DNA of 64,000 nt from Chondrus crispus. Lineage: Eukaryota > Rhodophyta > Florideophyceae > Gigartinales > Gigartinaceae. Positions 32,283-42,890 of the stretch are shown here, in pieces. The stretch covers positions 124,001 through 188,000 of the forward strand of contig NW_005179026.1 in NCBI RefSeq assembly GCF_000350225.1, written 5' to 3'. Made by a program: the position numbers and the translations under genes. The stretch's first letter is position 1; every line of letters starts with the position of its first letter. The notes under the pieces are model-generated. The model had not been told where the DNA came from. It was given only the letters and a program-made list of their open reading frames with translations, and did not search any database.

Positions 32283-34389
32283 ATACGGTTACGTTCGCGC
32301 GGTCGCGTGAACCGTCTTGTCACACCAACCTAGACCCGCCCCTATTTGTCCCCGGCGGGGGAAGGGAATGTTTACCGATATTATTCCCCTCAACCCCACA
32401 CAAGCGCACGGAGACACCCGTACGCTCGGTGCGAAAGGACGAAGACGCTGAGTCAACCGTGAGCCCGGCGCACATGGAGGGAGGCACTGTGGAAACCGTG
32501 AGCCAAGTGCCTAACAAGAAGCGCATCGAACGCGCCGGCGGCCCGACCCAGGGGGACCCGGGGCCGCCAGAAGAATTCAAGCCGCGTACGAACGCGACTT
32601 GTCGCGGGGACGCGGCCGACCGAAGGGCGCCCCGCGACCAAGGCCGAAGGATGCGGAAGAAAAGTCGGAACCGGCGCGGGCGGCCCAGGCGGAACGATCC
32701 CGCCGAGCAGGGCACGCCGAAGGTGGTCGACGGCGTCATTTGCCATATGACGTCGAAGATTTACAACGTCCTCGGCTCGATAGCCACGGAGGGAAATGCC
32801 TTCAAGCCCCGCACGATCGCCGTTGATACGTGCTCGGGGTACAATCTGGTGAGGAAGGCCGACCTTCCTCCTGATTGGTCGCGTTACATCATCCGCGACG
32901 CGCCACTGCCACGATTGGCAGGCGCGAATAGCAACTCGCTTAAGCTCCCGGCCGTCGTACGTCTGGCCGTCCGGTTGAGGAACACGACGTTCCGAATTCC
33001 GTTCGTCGTGGCGGACCAGCTCGCCGTGCCGGTCCTCCTTGGTACGGCCTTCATCGATACACACGTACGAAGTATCGACATCGAAGCTCAACGGTTGGAG
33101 CTCCGCCAAGGTGGTTCTGTTGCCATCGTCGACGGGAAAGGGGAGCCGACTCCCCGAACCAGGCGGCACGGACGTCAGACAAGCCGGGCTGACGCACGCG
33201 ACGAAGCCCCGCAGGCGATCCGAATCGCCCGCTGGGTCACCATCCCCGCGATGTCACAAGCCCGAGTGCGTGTGACAACCGCGGGGAGGGGCCTCGTGTT
33301 CCTGGAGCCGAAGTCGTCACTCCAACACCGACATGGGGTGAGGCTGACGAACGGCGTCGTCGAGGTCCTGCCGAACCAGACCTTCGACGTCATCGGCGTG
33401 AACTTTTCGCTACAGGAGAGGCGACTTCCGAAGCACACCGTCGTGGGTTACGCGAGGTGCAACCCCCTCGCGATCTTGACGCCCGAACGTCGCGTCGCTG
33501 AGGGGATCGCGCACGCGCTCCACCTCACCGACTTGGCCGATCAAGTCGGAACGGCAGGAGCTGCTCGACCAGGCCCCGCCCAGGGGGCAACCGTTGAGGA
33601 GAGAGGAGCCGGTACGGACGGCCGACCGGCGAAGTGCCCGCCGCCGGAAGGGGGCACTGCACCCGCCTCTAAAAAGGATCCCGAAAATTCGCCGGAGGAT
33701 TGGGAAAAAGAAATCGACTTGTCATACATCGATGATGACAAGTTCCGGGGCCACGTGCTCGAGATGCTCCATAAGCACTCGAGTCTGTGGAGCGGGGCGC
33801 TCGGAACGATCCGAGCGACCGAACACCGCATACCCCTCGAACCGGGTACGAAGCCGATTCGTTCAATGCCCTACCGAAAGGGGCCGGCTATGCGTGAGAT
33901 GGTCGCCAAGGAAGTCAACAAAATGTTGAACGCAGGGGTAATCGAACCCGCGAGCACCGAGTGGGCGTCTCCCGTGGTGCTCGTACCGAAGAAAGACGGC
34001 TCTCTTCGGTTTTGCGTGGACTACCGGCGTCTCAACGCGAAGACGGCAGCGGATTCGTATCTGCTGCCCCGGATGGACGACTGCATCGATTTGCTCGGAG
34101 ATGCAGCCGTCTTCACGACGTTGGACTGCAATTCCGGTTATTGGCAGATCCCCGTCGCTCCGGAAGACCGGGACAAGACCACGTTCACTACGCATATGTG
34201 AACGTTTCGCCATTTGCGTATGCCGTTCGGGCAAAAGGGGGCACCGGCCACCTTCCAACGTGCCCTCGACATCATCTTGTCTGGCGTCCGATAGCAGATA
34301 TGCCTCGTCTACCTGGATGATGTCATCGTGTTCTCCCGTACGCACGGAGAACACGCGAAGCATGTCGACACTGTATTGAGCTTGTTGAG
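32231..34389 (+). pseudogene. Element B pol part 1: protease and reverse transcriptase
   Basis: Open from 32231 in the -1 frame relative to the end of gag, overlapping it by about 50 bases. No ATG is well placed. Protease: AVDTCSGYNLVRKADLPPDW, where the usual DTG reads DTC, and VPVLLGTAFIDTHV. RT: RFCVDYRRLN, FTTLDCNSGYWQI, MPFGQKGAPATFQRA, CLVYLDDVIVFS. The frame holds TGA 34199-34201 and TAG 34292-34294, both inside RT, and is lost by a one-base deletion near 34388. This RT is the most oomycete-like in the window by my recollection of Phytophthora elements. Confidence 0.8.
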
Positions 34390-37047
34390 GTCGCCGGAAT
34401 CTCCCTCAAGCTCAAGAAGTGTAGCTTCTTCCAACCGAAGGTGCACTACCTGGGGCACGTCATTTCCCCAGGTAAGCTGAGCGTCGCCGAAGCGGCAGCG
34501 GACGCTTTCAAAACGTTCACGTTCCCGAGGACCCTGACGCACGTACGGTCGTTCCTCGGGACGTGCAACGTCTACCGCCGCTTCGTGAAGGGGTTCGCGA
34601 AAATTGCGCGTCCATTAACGGAAATGACGCGCAAAGACGCGGACCCCGACTTCGAAAACCCGACGGAGCCGCAACTTCAAGCATTCGAAGCGTTGAAGGA
34701 GCAGATGATTTCCCCGCCGATCCTAGCATTGCCGCGGTACGGTCGGCCGTACATGATCGACACGGATGCTTGTGCCTATCAACTGGGCTGTACGTTGCTC
34801 CAGGAACACGAAGAGGCGAACGATTGGCGACCCGTCGGGTATTGGTCGTACTCACTGTCCGATAGTGAGCGCAACTACAGCGCTACGGAACGCAAGTGCT
34901 TTGCCGTAGTGTGTGCCGTACGCACACTACGGCCGTACATCGAAGGTACCAAGTTCACCGTCCGGACGGACCATGATGCCCTCCGATGGCTCATGTCCCT
35001 CACGGAGAGCTCCGGAAGGCTTACCCGGTGGCGACTGCGTTTGGCGGAATACGACTTCACCATCCAGTACCGCCCCGGGCGCGTGCACCAGGTGCCCGAT
35101 GCCCTGTCACGCCTCGTATCGCCAGGGGTCACCGAAGGCCCTCGCCCAGTCGTCGAAATGGATGACGACATTCCCATCTTCGATGCGGGTACGGCCGTCC
35201 GTGACGTGTCGGACGAGCTCGCGGACCACGTCTGTACCGCGAGCTGCGATCACAAGGCCGTCCATGTCTTCGTAATAACAAGGAACCAAGCCGGATCGAG
35301 AAGAGTTTCGCGCGTCCGTACGCGTGACGAGCCGAGAGGCGAAGACGAGGACCCCGCTCTTGAAGGACCCATATCGTTCTGGGAGGACAACGACGAGTTC
35401 GACGCCGTCCACATCGAGCGCGCCGAACAACCCGAAGTTGGCGCGCCCGCCTCCACGGTCGCCCCTCCGCAGGACGACCTTCCGGCCCCTCTTACGTTAG
35501 AGGAAATCGCCGAAGAGCAACGCGTGGATGACTTCTGCCAGACCGTACTGGCACGACAGTCAGAGTCCCGGGACTCCGCGTTCTTCGAGGACCACCACGG
35601 GGTGCTCAAACGGAGACACCCCTTCGACCCTGACATCGTGCAGGTCGTGGTGTCACGGACGCTACGGGCTCGGCTTCTCAAGCTCTGCCACACACCAACC
35701 ATCGCGGGGCACCCGGGCCAGAACCGTATGTACTTCGCGCTCCGTCGCGAGTACTACTGGCCCCATCTCGCTGCAGATGTCGCAGCTACGGTGCGAGGGT
35801 GCCGAACATGCGCAATGAACCGTGTTAAGTTGCGAAAACACCTCAACCGTTTGAAGTTGTTTCCGGCAACACGGCCGCTTGAGAGCCTCGCAATCGACAT
35901 CTTGGGACCGCTACCCAAGACGAAGGCAGGGAAACGGTTCCTTCTCGTAATTACGGACCGTTTCACCAAGCTGACTCAAGTTGTGGCACTGCGGACCGTA
36001 ACCGCGTACACGGTAGCCGTCGCGTTCTGCGACGCGTGGGTATTTAAATACGGCGTCCCACGCTCGCTACTGTCGGATAACGGACTGCAGTTTAACGCGA
36101 AGTTCTTCCACAGCACGTGCCGTGTCCTGGGGGTGACGAACTTGTACACTTCGGCGTACCACCCCCAGACGAACGGGCAGGTCGAGCGATACAACCGGAC
36201 GATCGCTTCGATGTTACGGAATTACGTCGGCGAACATCAGGACGACTGGGACGTGTACGTGGGGCCGCTCACGTACGCGTACAACTCCCACGTACATCGT
36301 ACGACGAGTACCACGCCCTTCGAGCTCGTTCTCAGCCGACCCCCGCCGGAGTTCTCTCTACGTAGAGCCGACGGTGACGCGCCCCCGTCCGATAGGGGCA
36401 ACGCGCGCGCTGAATTCCTCAAGCCGTTGGACGACACGATCCAGAAGGCGTACGGGAGCCTGCGCCGGACGCAGGCTCAGTACAAGCGCGACTTCGATAA
36501 GCGCGTCAGACTGCTCAACGCACGTATCAAGCCAGGTAATTACGTCTACCTGAACCCCACCGATGGGGCAAAGACGTCAAACAAACTCGCGTCGCCCGCC
36601 GTTGGGCCATACCGCGTTCTTGCGAATGAGAAGAGAACCATCACGATCGATCGTGATGGTGTCACCGAGCGCGTCTCCGCAAACCGCTGCGTGTACGCGC
36701 CACCACCGACGGGCGCGCCACGGGCGAGTACGACAACCTCAAGTGACCTTGCCGACAAGGTCACCGAGGGCACGCAGTATGCTGTGGAACGATTACTCCG
36801 GCATCGAGCCATGGAGGACGGAACAATCGAGTTCCTCATCAAGTGGGCGGATTACGACACGCCCACATGGACCGCCCGGACTCACGTTCCGGAGGAGTTG
36901 GTGTCTCCTTACGCCCAACGCCTCCGGAGACGCACCGGAAGGAACCTCACGTCTGACGTGAACGCGGACGTTCCCGAAGAGAGAGGGGCCCTCAACCGCT
37001 TCGTTACGGTTGACGTGAGGACCGCACAGAAGTCAAGCCGTATTTGA
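34390..37047 (+). pseudogene. Element B pol part 2: RNase H, integrase, chromodomain
   Basis: A long intact frame of about 885 codons after the RT frameshift. RNase H: MIDTDACAYQLG, SATERKCFAVV, RTDHDALRWLM, VPDALSRL. Integrase: zinc finger (IAGHPGQNRMYFALRREYYW, CRTCAMN), core LAIDILGPL, LLSDNGLQF, NGQVERYNR, with D, D and E present. C-terminal chromodomain: AVERLLRHRAMEDGTIEFLI then KWADYDTPTW. As an ORF alone it is undamaged, but it has no start codon in context since it is the back half of pol. Confidence 0.85.
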
Positions 37048-40000
37048 CTTCCGAAACCCAAGGAAGCACGACGTAAGGCGTAAGGATGAGGCAGTACGGA
37101 CTACCTCAAGGAATTGTGGCCCTCTTATTGACCGACTATACGAGGGTCGACGTGTGCTCGAACGGATAAGGCGAATGCCCCTTTTTGGGAGCAGAAAAGT
37201 CGGACGCTTCCCCCCGAACTGGATCGCCGGACATTCCGTTAAGTCTGGCAACCGCGGCGAGAGGACGTCCGACGAACGAGACCATCACCTGCACAAGGCA
37301 GCCGGTACCGGAAGCAGTTAGGCCTCCGTCAGCCGATCGGTAGCGAGCGTTTAAGAAGTTGGATGCGAGAATTCGCGTCTTAGGGGACGCCAAACCTCCC
37401 AGGGATGGCCGCCTAGAATGCGGCATTATGCTCAAGTCGCGCCAGGTGAGCGTGGGAGCGAACGGATTGCACAAAGCAAGGCGCGAGGTGTGAAGAATAG
37501 CGTACGCATACTTTGGTACGGGCCGAGTGAGGACGGAGGAGGGGGCGGACGAACAACCGCCACTCCACTGCCACGATAATATGCCAAGAGAGGCACCGTA
37601 TGGCCTCAGAAAATGATTGGGATGATAACGGTCACCTCAGGGATGATATAATGCTGTACAGTGCTTGGGCCGCCGCCGCGATCAACATGGAAAAAATAAT
37701 GAGAAATAAGTCCTACTGTGCAGCACTCGGTGTCAACCTGCCACCACAGGCAGGAGAAAAGTAACGAAAAAGTAGTCGCCAAAATGGACAACTCACGTGA
37801 GCAAACGCATGCACGTTGGCATGCGAGACACGCAATGGCACGCGGGATGGCCGAACGTATCCTCGGCCTGACCGGTCCGACGGACCGTACCGCACCCCAA
37901 GGGAGACACACTCTCTGGCGGCGACAACAGAAGCGGCGCTCCGGACACGCAGCCTGCCGAAGACACCGTCCGTGGTCGGCCGCCGAAGGGTGACCGCGTC
38001 AACACCGCCACCTTACCCGGAAACCAAAAATAGTGGGTGGTGGAAAATGTTGCGGGCAAACAGGTGGCCCGGACCACACGTGCACGGCGCCGCGCGCGTG
38101 TCAGACGTCCGACATGCAGCGAAGAGCGCGATTCAAATCACCACCACCAACGTTCGTGGTGAGCGAACCGATAACGGCTTCGACAAGGGGACGTCACGAG
38201 CCCTTCGTGCGCGGAAGCCGTGCAAAAATCCCCGGCGTCGACAAGGCCGACATCCGGGCGACCTTCACAGCCCTGAGACAGAGGGCCCTCAAAACAACAC
38301 GAATGCCGTTGCTCGTCAAGAACGACCGCGCCGAGCGCGGCGCAGTATGACCTGCAACCTGCAAGCTCGTCTTGGATCGTCTTCTGCAGCATGTGCGTCG
38401 GTACGTGCGCGCCGCCGGTCACCGCACGTGTCGGGAAGCGCTCGCGCCGCACCGCCAATGGAGATGCACTGGAGGCCGCCCTGGGAAGGACATGGCGGAG
38501 AGGAAGGAGATTGTACCCATGGCGAGGAGTAGAGTGTCGATTGGTAAAGAAAAGGGGCGGCGCAGTCTCGCAAGGAAGCGGTATCACAAAGGGAAGCCGG
38601 TCTGCGTTGCCGACTCTCCGCCTTCCCTCGAGTCACTTTCCGCTCGCGTCGTAAGGAAGCCCGTCGATCCACGGAATAGCCGTCGGCCAAGTCCCTCGAG
38701 ACGCAATCACCGCCGCCGCGGAAGATGACGATCTGGAGGCCGACACCGTACGCCTTCCCGCCACCGTCGGGTCCGTCGCACCCAATTGGACCCTATACGA
38801 TAACAACCCGCGCGGGGCGGGGCCCGAGCTCAGACGAAAGTTGTAGAGAGTAAGGGAAGGTAGGCAGATTGACCGCCCGCGAGTGGTACGCGTATTACGT
38901 ACCATCCACACCCCGGTCGCGCCGTGCGACGCGGAGTGTAGAAGAAAGAAAGAAAAAGCGGCAAACTGGCGCGGACGCTGCGTCGGCTGCCAACCACGAG
39001 CAAGACGTGGCCCTGGCCGCGCGCGCGTGGCTCGTGCGTGCGCCATCGTTACTGTGGCCGTCGTGCCGAACTTCAAGGCGTGGAACGAGCGCCATCCCTG
39101 ATGGCGGTGACAGCCTTGCAACAACCACCCCACCGTACGCGGAAGGATTACTCAAGAAAAGCAGAGGGGTCGAACGGAATCCCAACCCCAGGGAGTAGGG
39201 ACGAGGCGCGGAGCAGGAGCACGTCGTCAAACGTCGTCTGCGCGGCACCGGCAAAGACGAGGGCGTCAAGATGCTCCTCTCTTGTCTAAACAGCGACCGG
39301 GACGATGACGGGAAAAACACGACGTCTCATGACAGCTCCGCCGCTCGTTCGCATCGAGAAATACGCCGGATCTCGGTCAAGGGGTAATTATTGAACGGCA
39401 TCCCTATCGCAAAAGGGGGGTCACACTATCTGTCACCGGACCCCTACGTACAACACCCAACTACAGTGTTGAGCGACGCGCGCGACTCGCGCTTCCCTCG
39501 TCTATTTTTGAGGACACTCCCTGCGAGAGGAGCCCAACACCCCCTCCTTCTCTTATTCTATTGTCGCGTCAACGTCGGTGCACGCCCCTCGTGTCCCACC
39601 GAACGCGGTACGCCCGCGCGCTCTGCACGAAGGCAACCCTCGCGCTCTTCAAACGCACCGAGGCGCCACGGCTATACCCCCGGCACCGTGCCCCTGTTCT
39701 CCGTTGCGGCGCGGCTGGCTGGGACGCAGACTGTCCCCTCCGTACGGGGGCCCGCACCGAGAGCAGTTTCGCGTGTGATCATCGCCATCCTCTCGCTGCC
39801 GCGGACAAACTCGGGCGGCGTGCCCTGGGAAAGGGCCGCTACGGATGTCCTTGCGTACGAACGCGGGACTTCCACGTTAAAGTTCGGGAGTGGTTGTAAT
39901 AGGTCCAGTTGCCACCGACGCGAACGGATTGGAAGGGCCGAAAGAGTGACCCCCGTCCCCGCGCGTGCAGCACGATTTGCATGAAACGGACAGCGCGCGC

Positions 40001-40258
40001 CAGAGCTTCGACAAAGAAAAACAAAGCGGAACGGATGACGCAGTCGAAGATAGCGCGACCCCACGGCTCGGGTGTATGCAAGGAGGTCGCTCGCGGAAAG
40101 ACACCCGTGGAAAGCGGCATGAGAAAGGACCAAGGGCAGTAAGGTCCCTGGATCCCTTTATTCGGAGGAGTACTCACTACAGCTAACAATCGCGGCGAAC
40201 CAGGGCAAAAGCGAGCTCAGCGGCTCGCGTCTTTCGAGGGCACTCGGGACCCCGGTTC
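37048..40258. other. 3' region of element B without sense gene
   Basis: Several open frames of 80-240 codons occur on both strands but overlap each other and show no motif. The longest (37816-38532, plus) is Arg-rich and reads like chance GC-rich sequence. By position it matches the 3' regions of A and D. Confidence 0.45.
40157..40162 (-). terminator. Polyadenylation signal after element B antisense ORFs
   Basis: AATAAA on the minus strand about 97 bases after the ORF 2 stop, the same distance as in elements A and D. Confidence 0.45.
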
Positions 40259-41311
40259 TTAATACCGCGAAAGACAGTAGCCAGGGTAAGAGGGGGCCTC
40301 TGCCGCCACCTCTGCGACGCTGGGCATCACCAGGACGTCGTGGCCGTCGTCACGTTCAGATGTGTCAGAAGGGTTGTAAGCTCGCGGTTGGGAATTAGCT
40401 GTCTCGAGGTCAGCGAACGGATCACGGAGGGCGGGAGTCGCCGAAGCGCGGGGAGCGGCGTGATTTATCGGCAGAAAAACCGGCAGGGGTGCCCGCAAAA
40501 TATCGCGCTCGCGCCGGTAGCGTTCTCGATCGCGCGACACTCGCTCGTACGCCGTGCGCATAGACGACAGCCCATGTTGCAACCGCTGTAGTTCCATCGT
40601 CCGTGCCCCAAGGTCGTCACGAAGCCCTCGCGCCTCGTCACTCCGGGCAAGAAACCACGACTCAAGAGTACGATTAAGACCGCCTACAGTCCCAGAACGC
40701 TGCAGAGCAGCACCTAGAGCATGCCGCAACTCGGGAATGGATGCCAGTTCCCCTGGAGGAAGTACGAGGGCCCGCTCGGAGCGGGTATGGTCGGGGTCCT
40801 GCCCCGCCTCGCCGAGGGGAGGGACTGGAAGGACGTCCTGTACACAGCCAATACCCCCCTCGAGGCGAGGGCTGTCTGCTGTCGGTGCCGTGCTGGGAGG
40901 ACGTGGTGCAGAGCTAACGGAGTCCGGACTAACAGCGTCCAGGTCGCGATAGCGTTTCCGCCGACCAAGCCGGCTCTCCGAACCGACGCCTCCCCTCTTT
41001 CCCGTGCCGCCACCCACTGGGGTGACGGGGACAGGACGCGCCACGAAGGCGTCCGACAAGGCGTCATACGCGAGGAAAGGACACTTGACCCCCGTGGTGT
41101 AGTCGATCCACGAGCGGTGGTTTTGCGAACTCACCTCCCCCGCCCGTTTCATGGGACCAATAACGTGATTGAACGCCCACGGTACGTGAGTGGATTCGTG
41201 TTCCGAAAGACGAAGCGCAACGCGGGGCATGCCCGTTGCGACGCGCTCCGCAAATGAGATAGTGGGACTCGGTTGTAAGAAAACCCGCTTATTCATGTGC
41301 ACTTCGGCCAT
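40259..41311 (-). CDS. Element B antisense ORF 2
   Basis: Open for 350 codons in the frame after ORF 1, ATG at 41311. A middle part rich in Ser, Pro, Gly and Arg is followed by a probable coiled coil (about residues 210-270: WFLARSDEARGLRDDLGART, then ELQRLQHG and RVSRDRERYRRERDIL). Ends near an AATAAA. Could be the C-terminal half of the same protein as ORF 1, or separately translated from the overlapping ATG. Confidence 0.5.
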   Translation of the reverse strand: MAEVHMNKRVFLQPSPTISFAERVATGMPRVALRLSEHESTHVPWAFNHVIGPMKRAGEVSSQNHRSWIDYTTGVKCPFLAYDALSDAFVARPVPVTPVGGGTGKRGGVGSESRLGRRKRYRDLDAVSPDSVSSAPRPPSTAPTADSPRLEGGIGCVQDVLPVPPLGEAGQDPDHTRSERALVLPPGELASIPELRHALGAALQRSGTVGGLNRTLESWFLARSDEARGLRDDLGARTMELQRLQHGLSSMRTAYERVSRDRERYRRERDILRAPLPVFLPINHAAPRASATPALRDPFADLETANSQPRAYNPSDTSERDDGHDVLVMPSVAEVAAEAPSYPGYCLSRY

Positions 41312-42458
41312 GAAAGCGCATCACAAAGACCACGCCCACTCTCGCTCGTAATTGTACGTCAGGAAAGGGTGGGCGGGGTGCTGCGAGTTGGCACAAGCCA
41401 GACCGAAACTTCAGAATTGGGGGGAGAAAAGGATGAATCCCCAGCGAGGGGAAACTCTCCCGCACGGCTGCAGGAAGAGACGGGAAATCCGCAGTCGACA
41501 AACCGGACAGGAAGGCGACCGAGGGGGTAACTCTACCATCCAGCTCGCCCTTCCCTCTGCACGCGGACCAATCGTAATGCGCAAAGGAGACGGAATGTAA
41601 AAGCATTAGAGAGCACGACGACTTCTGCAGAGCTACTCGTGCCTTCGTGAATACGTAAGCACGAGGGGACACGTATAGTCCGGTTACCTCGGACAACACA
41701 AACCGTCGGGGGTAAACTTGTCCTGAGCCAGAGAGGAGTGAGCCCATGAGGTCAAGGTAGGTTACCTCCGCAATACTGTACGCAAACGTGCGGTCCCCAG
41801 GCAACTCGTCGGGTACCTGGTATCCGGAACCCCAACCCTCGGCCATCAAACGGTGAAGCGACAAAGACGCCTCTTCCGCTCCACCCGCCTCGTAAATCTT
41901 AAAAATGCGGGCGAGATCGGGGCGGAGCCATTTGCAGGAGGTCAACTCCTCTACGGTCACATTCGAGCGACCACGGATTCGCCAGGGATAGCGCAGCTCA
42001 CGGATAGGGAGCTGCGCAGCATCCGGCAAGGGCTCCCCCAACCACCGAGTAGTGGAGGGTAATTCCCCATCTCCTTCGACAGGAGGGGGGTTGGAAGCAA
42101 GAGGCTGATGGCTTGGAAGCGCGCCGGGAGAGGTAGTTTTCGTGGCCTCCGGACGGTCGACAGGCCGGACCTCGACCGGCGGAGGGGAGGTAGTCGCTGG
42201 ACGGAACGACAATACCGGCTGGGGCGGCCCCTCCGTGGGGGCCACCAGCTCTACAGACTCGGTAGTCGAACGAGAGCGACACTTTTGGAACGCCGGCGGT
42301 AGCGGCGGGGCCGCCCTCGTTAAGTCGACATCCACATCACGCGGACACGCCGATGCGCCGGAAGGGGAACCCCCATTCGACGAAAGAACACCCGCCGAGG
42401 GGGGTGGAGCGCCGTCCCGACCGCGCGATCGAGGCAGGGTAGAGGTCGAGTCTGCCAT
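41289..42458 (-). CDS. Element B antisense ORF 1
   Basis: Open for 389 codons, opposite to gag-pol, ATG at 42458 (MADSTSTLPRSRGRDGAPPP). N-terminal 140 residues are Ser/Pro-rich and likely disordered. A folded-looking part follows (ELRYPWRIRGRSNVTVEELT, then FAYSIAEVTYLDLMGSLLS). Weak resemblance to the aORF of A and D (YDWRAR; WKFRTEG...DYLDNLLS) by pattern only. Overlaps ORF 2 by 23 bases, so the two may be one gene split by a frameshift. No function recognised. Confidence 0.5.
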   Translation of the reverse strand: MADSTSTLPRSRGRDGAPPPSAGVLSSNGGSPSGASACPRDVDVDLTRAAPPLPPAFQKCRSRSTTESVELVAPTEGPPQPVLSFRPATTSPPPVEVRPVDRPEATKTTSPGALPSHQPLASNPPPVEGDGELPSTTRWLGEPLPDAAQLPIRELRYPWRIRGRSNVTVEELTSCKWLRPDLARIFKIYEAGGAEEASLSLHRLMAEGWGSGYQVPDELPGDRTFAYSIAEVTYLDLMGSLLSGSGQVYPRRFVLSEVTGLYVSPRAYVFTKARVALQKSSCSLMLLHSVSFAHYDWSACRGKGELDGRVTPSVAFLSGLSTADFPSLPAAVRESFPSLGIHPFLPPILKFRSGLCQLAAPRPPFPDVQLRARVGVVFVMRFHGRSAHE

Positions 42459-42890
42459 GCCGGAGATGGTCAGCGGAAGCTGTCAAGAGTGGAATGAGGC
42501 ACTAAGCGATGGGGAACGGCTGCACACGCTACGCGCGGGGCTGGCTTAGAGACCAAGAGGGGGTGGCGGACTGGTCACGGACTATTTGAGTCATCTCAGA
42601 CGCCACTCTGGACAACACGCACAAAGGGCACAGAAGCTCCCGCGTGTCTTCCAGCACGCATACCGCGCGCCGGCCGCTGCCACGTATCGTGGCATACAGT
42701 AAGAGCATACAGTCCATCAGCGCCCGCGTGTACAGTGTCCTGCAGAGTGCATGCCGGGCACCAACGCGCACCGCGTATGCACTCCGCCTGCCCCTGCGCC
42801 GTATCATACTCAATACGCCGTCAGACCGGCTCGCACGCCGGACACACGGAGTCGCCGCACGCGCACGGGTGGCGTATGAGACGGAACAAC
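42459..42890. other. Element B sequence between antisense ORF and element C
   Basis: GC-rich, no gene seen. It would be the leader or promoter side of the antisense ORFs. The last bases before element C (GGAACAAC) are not a polypurine tract, so 42891 is an insertion point and not the 3' LTR of element B. Confidence 0.45.

Larger units (their letters stand above)
29035..42890 (+). mobile_element. Element B: chromodomain Ty3/gypsy retrotransposon with L1 LTR and antisense ORFs
   Basis: L1 LTR at 29035-29644, primer-binding site, gag (29722-32282), pol (32231-37047), a 3.2 kb region, two antisense ORFs (42458-40259) and then interruption by element C at 42891. The 3' LTR is not in the window and should lie beyond element C. 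Same layout as A and D though the proteins differ widely. Defects: TGA 29791-29793, one-base loss near 31190, TAG 31800-31802, TGA 34199-34201, TAG 34292-34294, one-base loss near 34388. Confidence 0.8.

Noticed and set aside
34441-37047. Element B RNase H-integrase as an independent intact gene
   Set aside because: It is the back half of pol split by a one-base loss; the apparent start codon is inside the RT thumb region.
37816-38532. 238-codon plus-strand frame in the 3' region of element B
   Set aside because: Arg-rich composition expected from GC-rich DNA, overlapped by other open frames, no motif.
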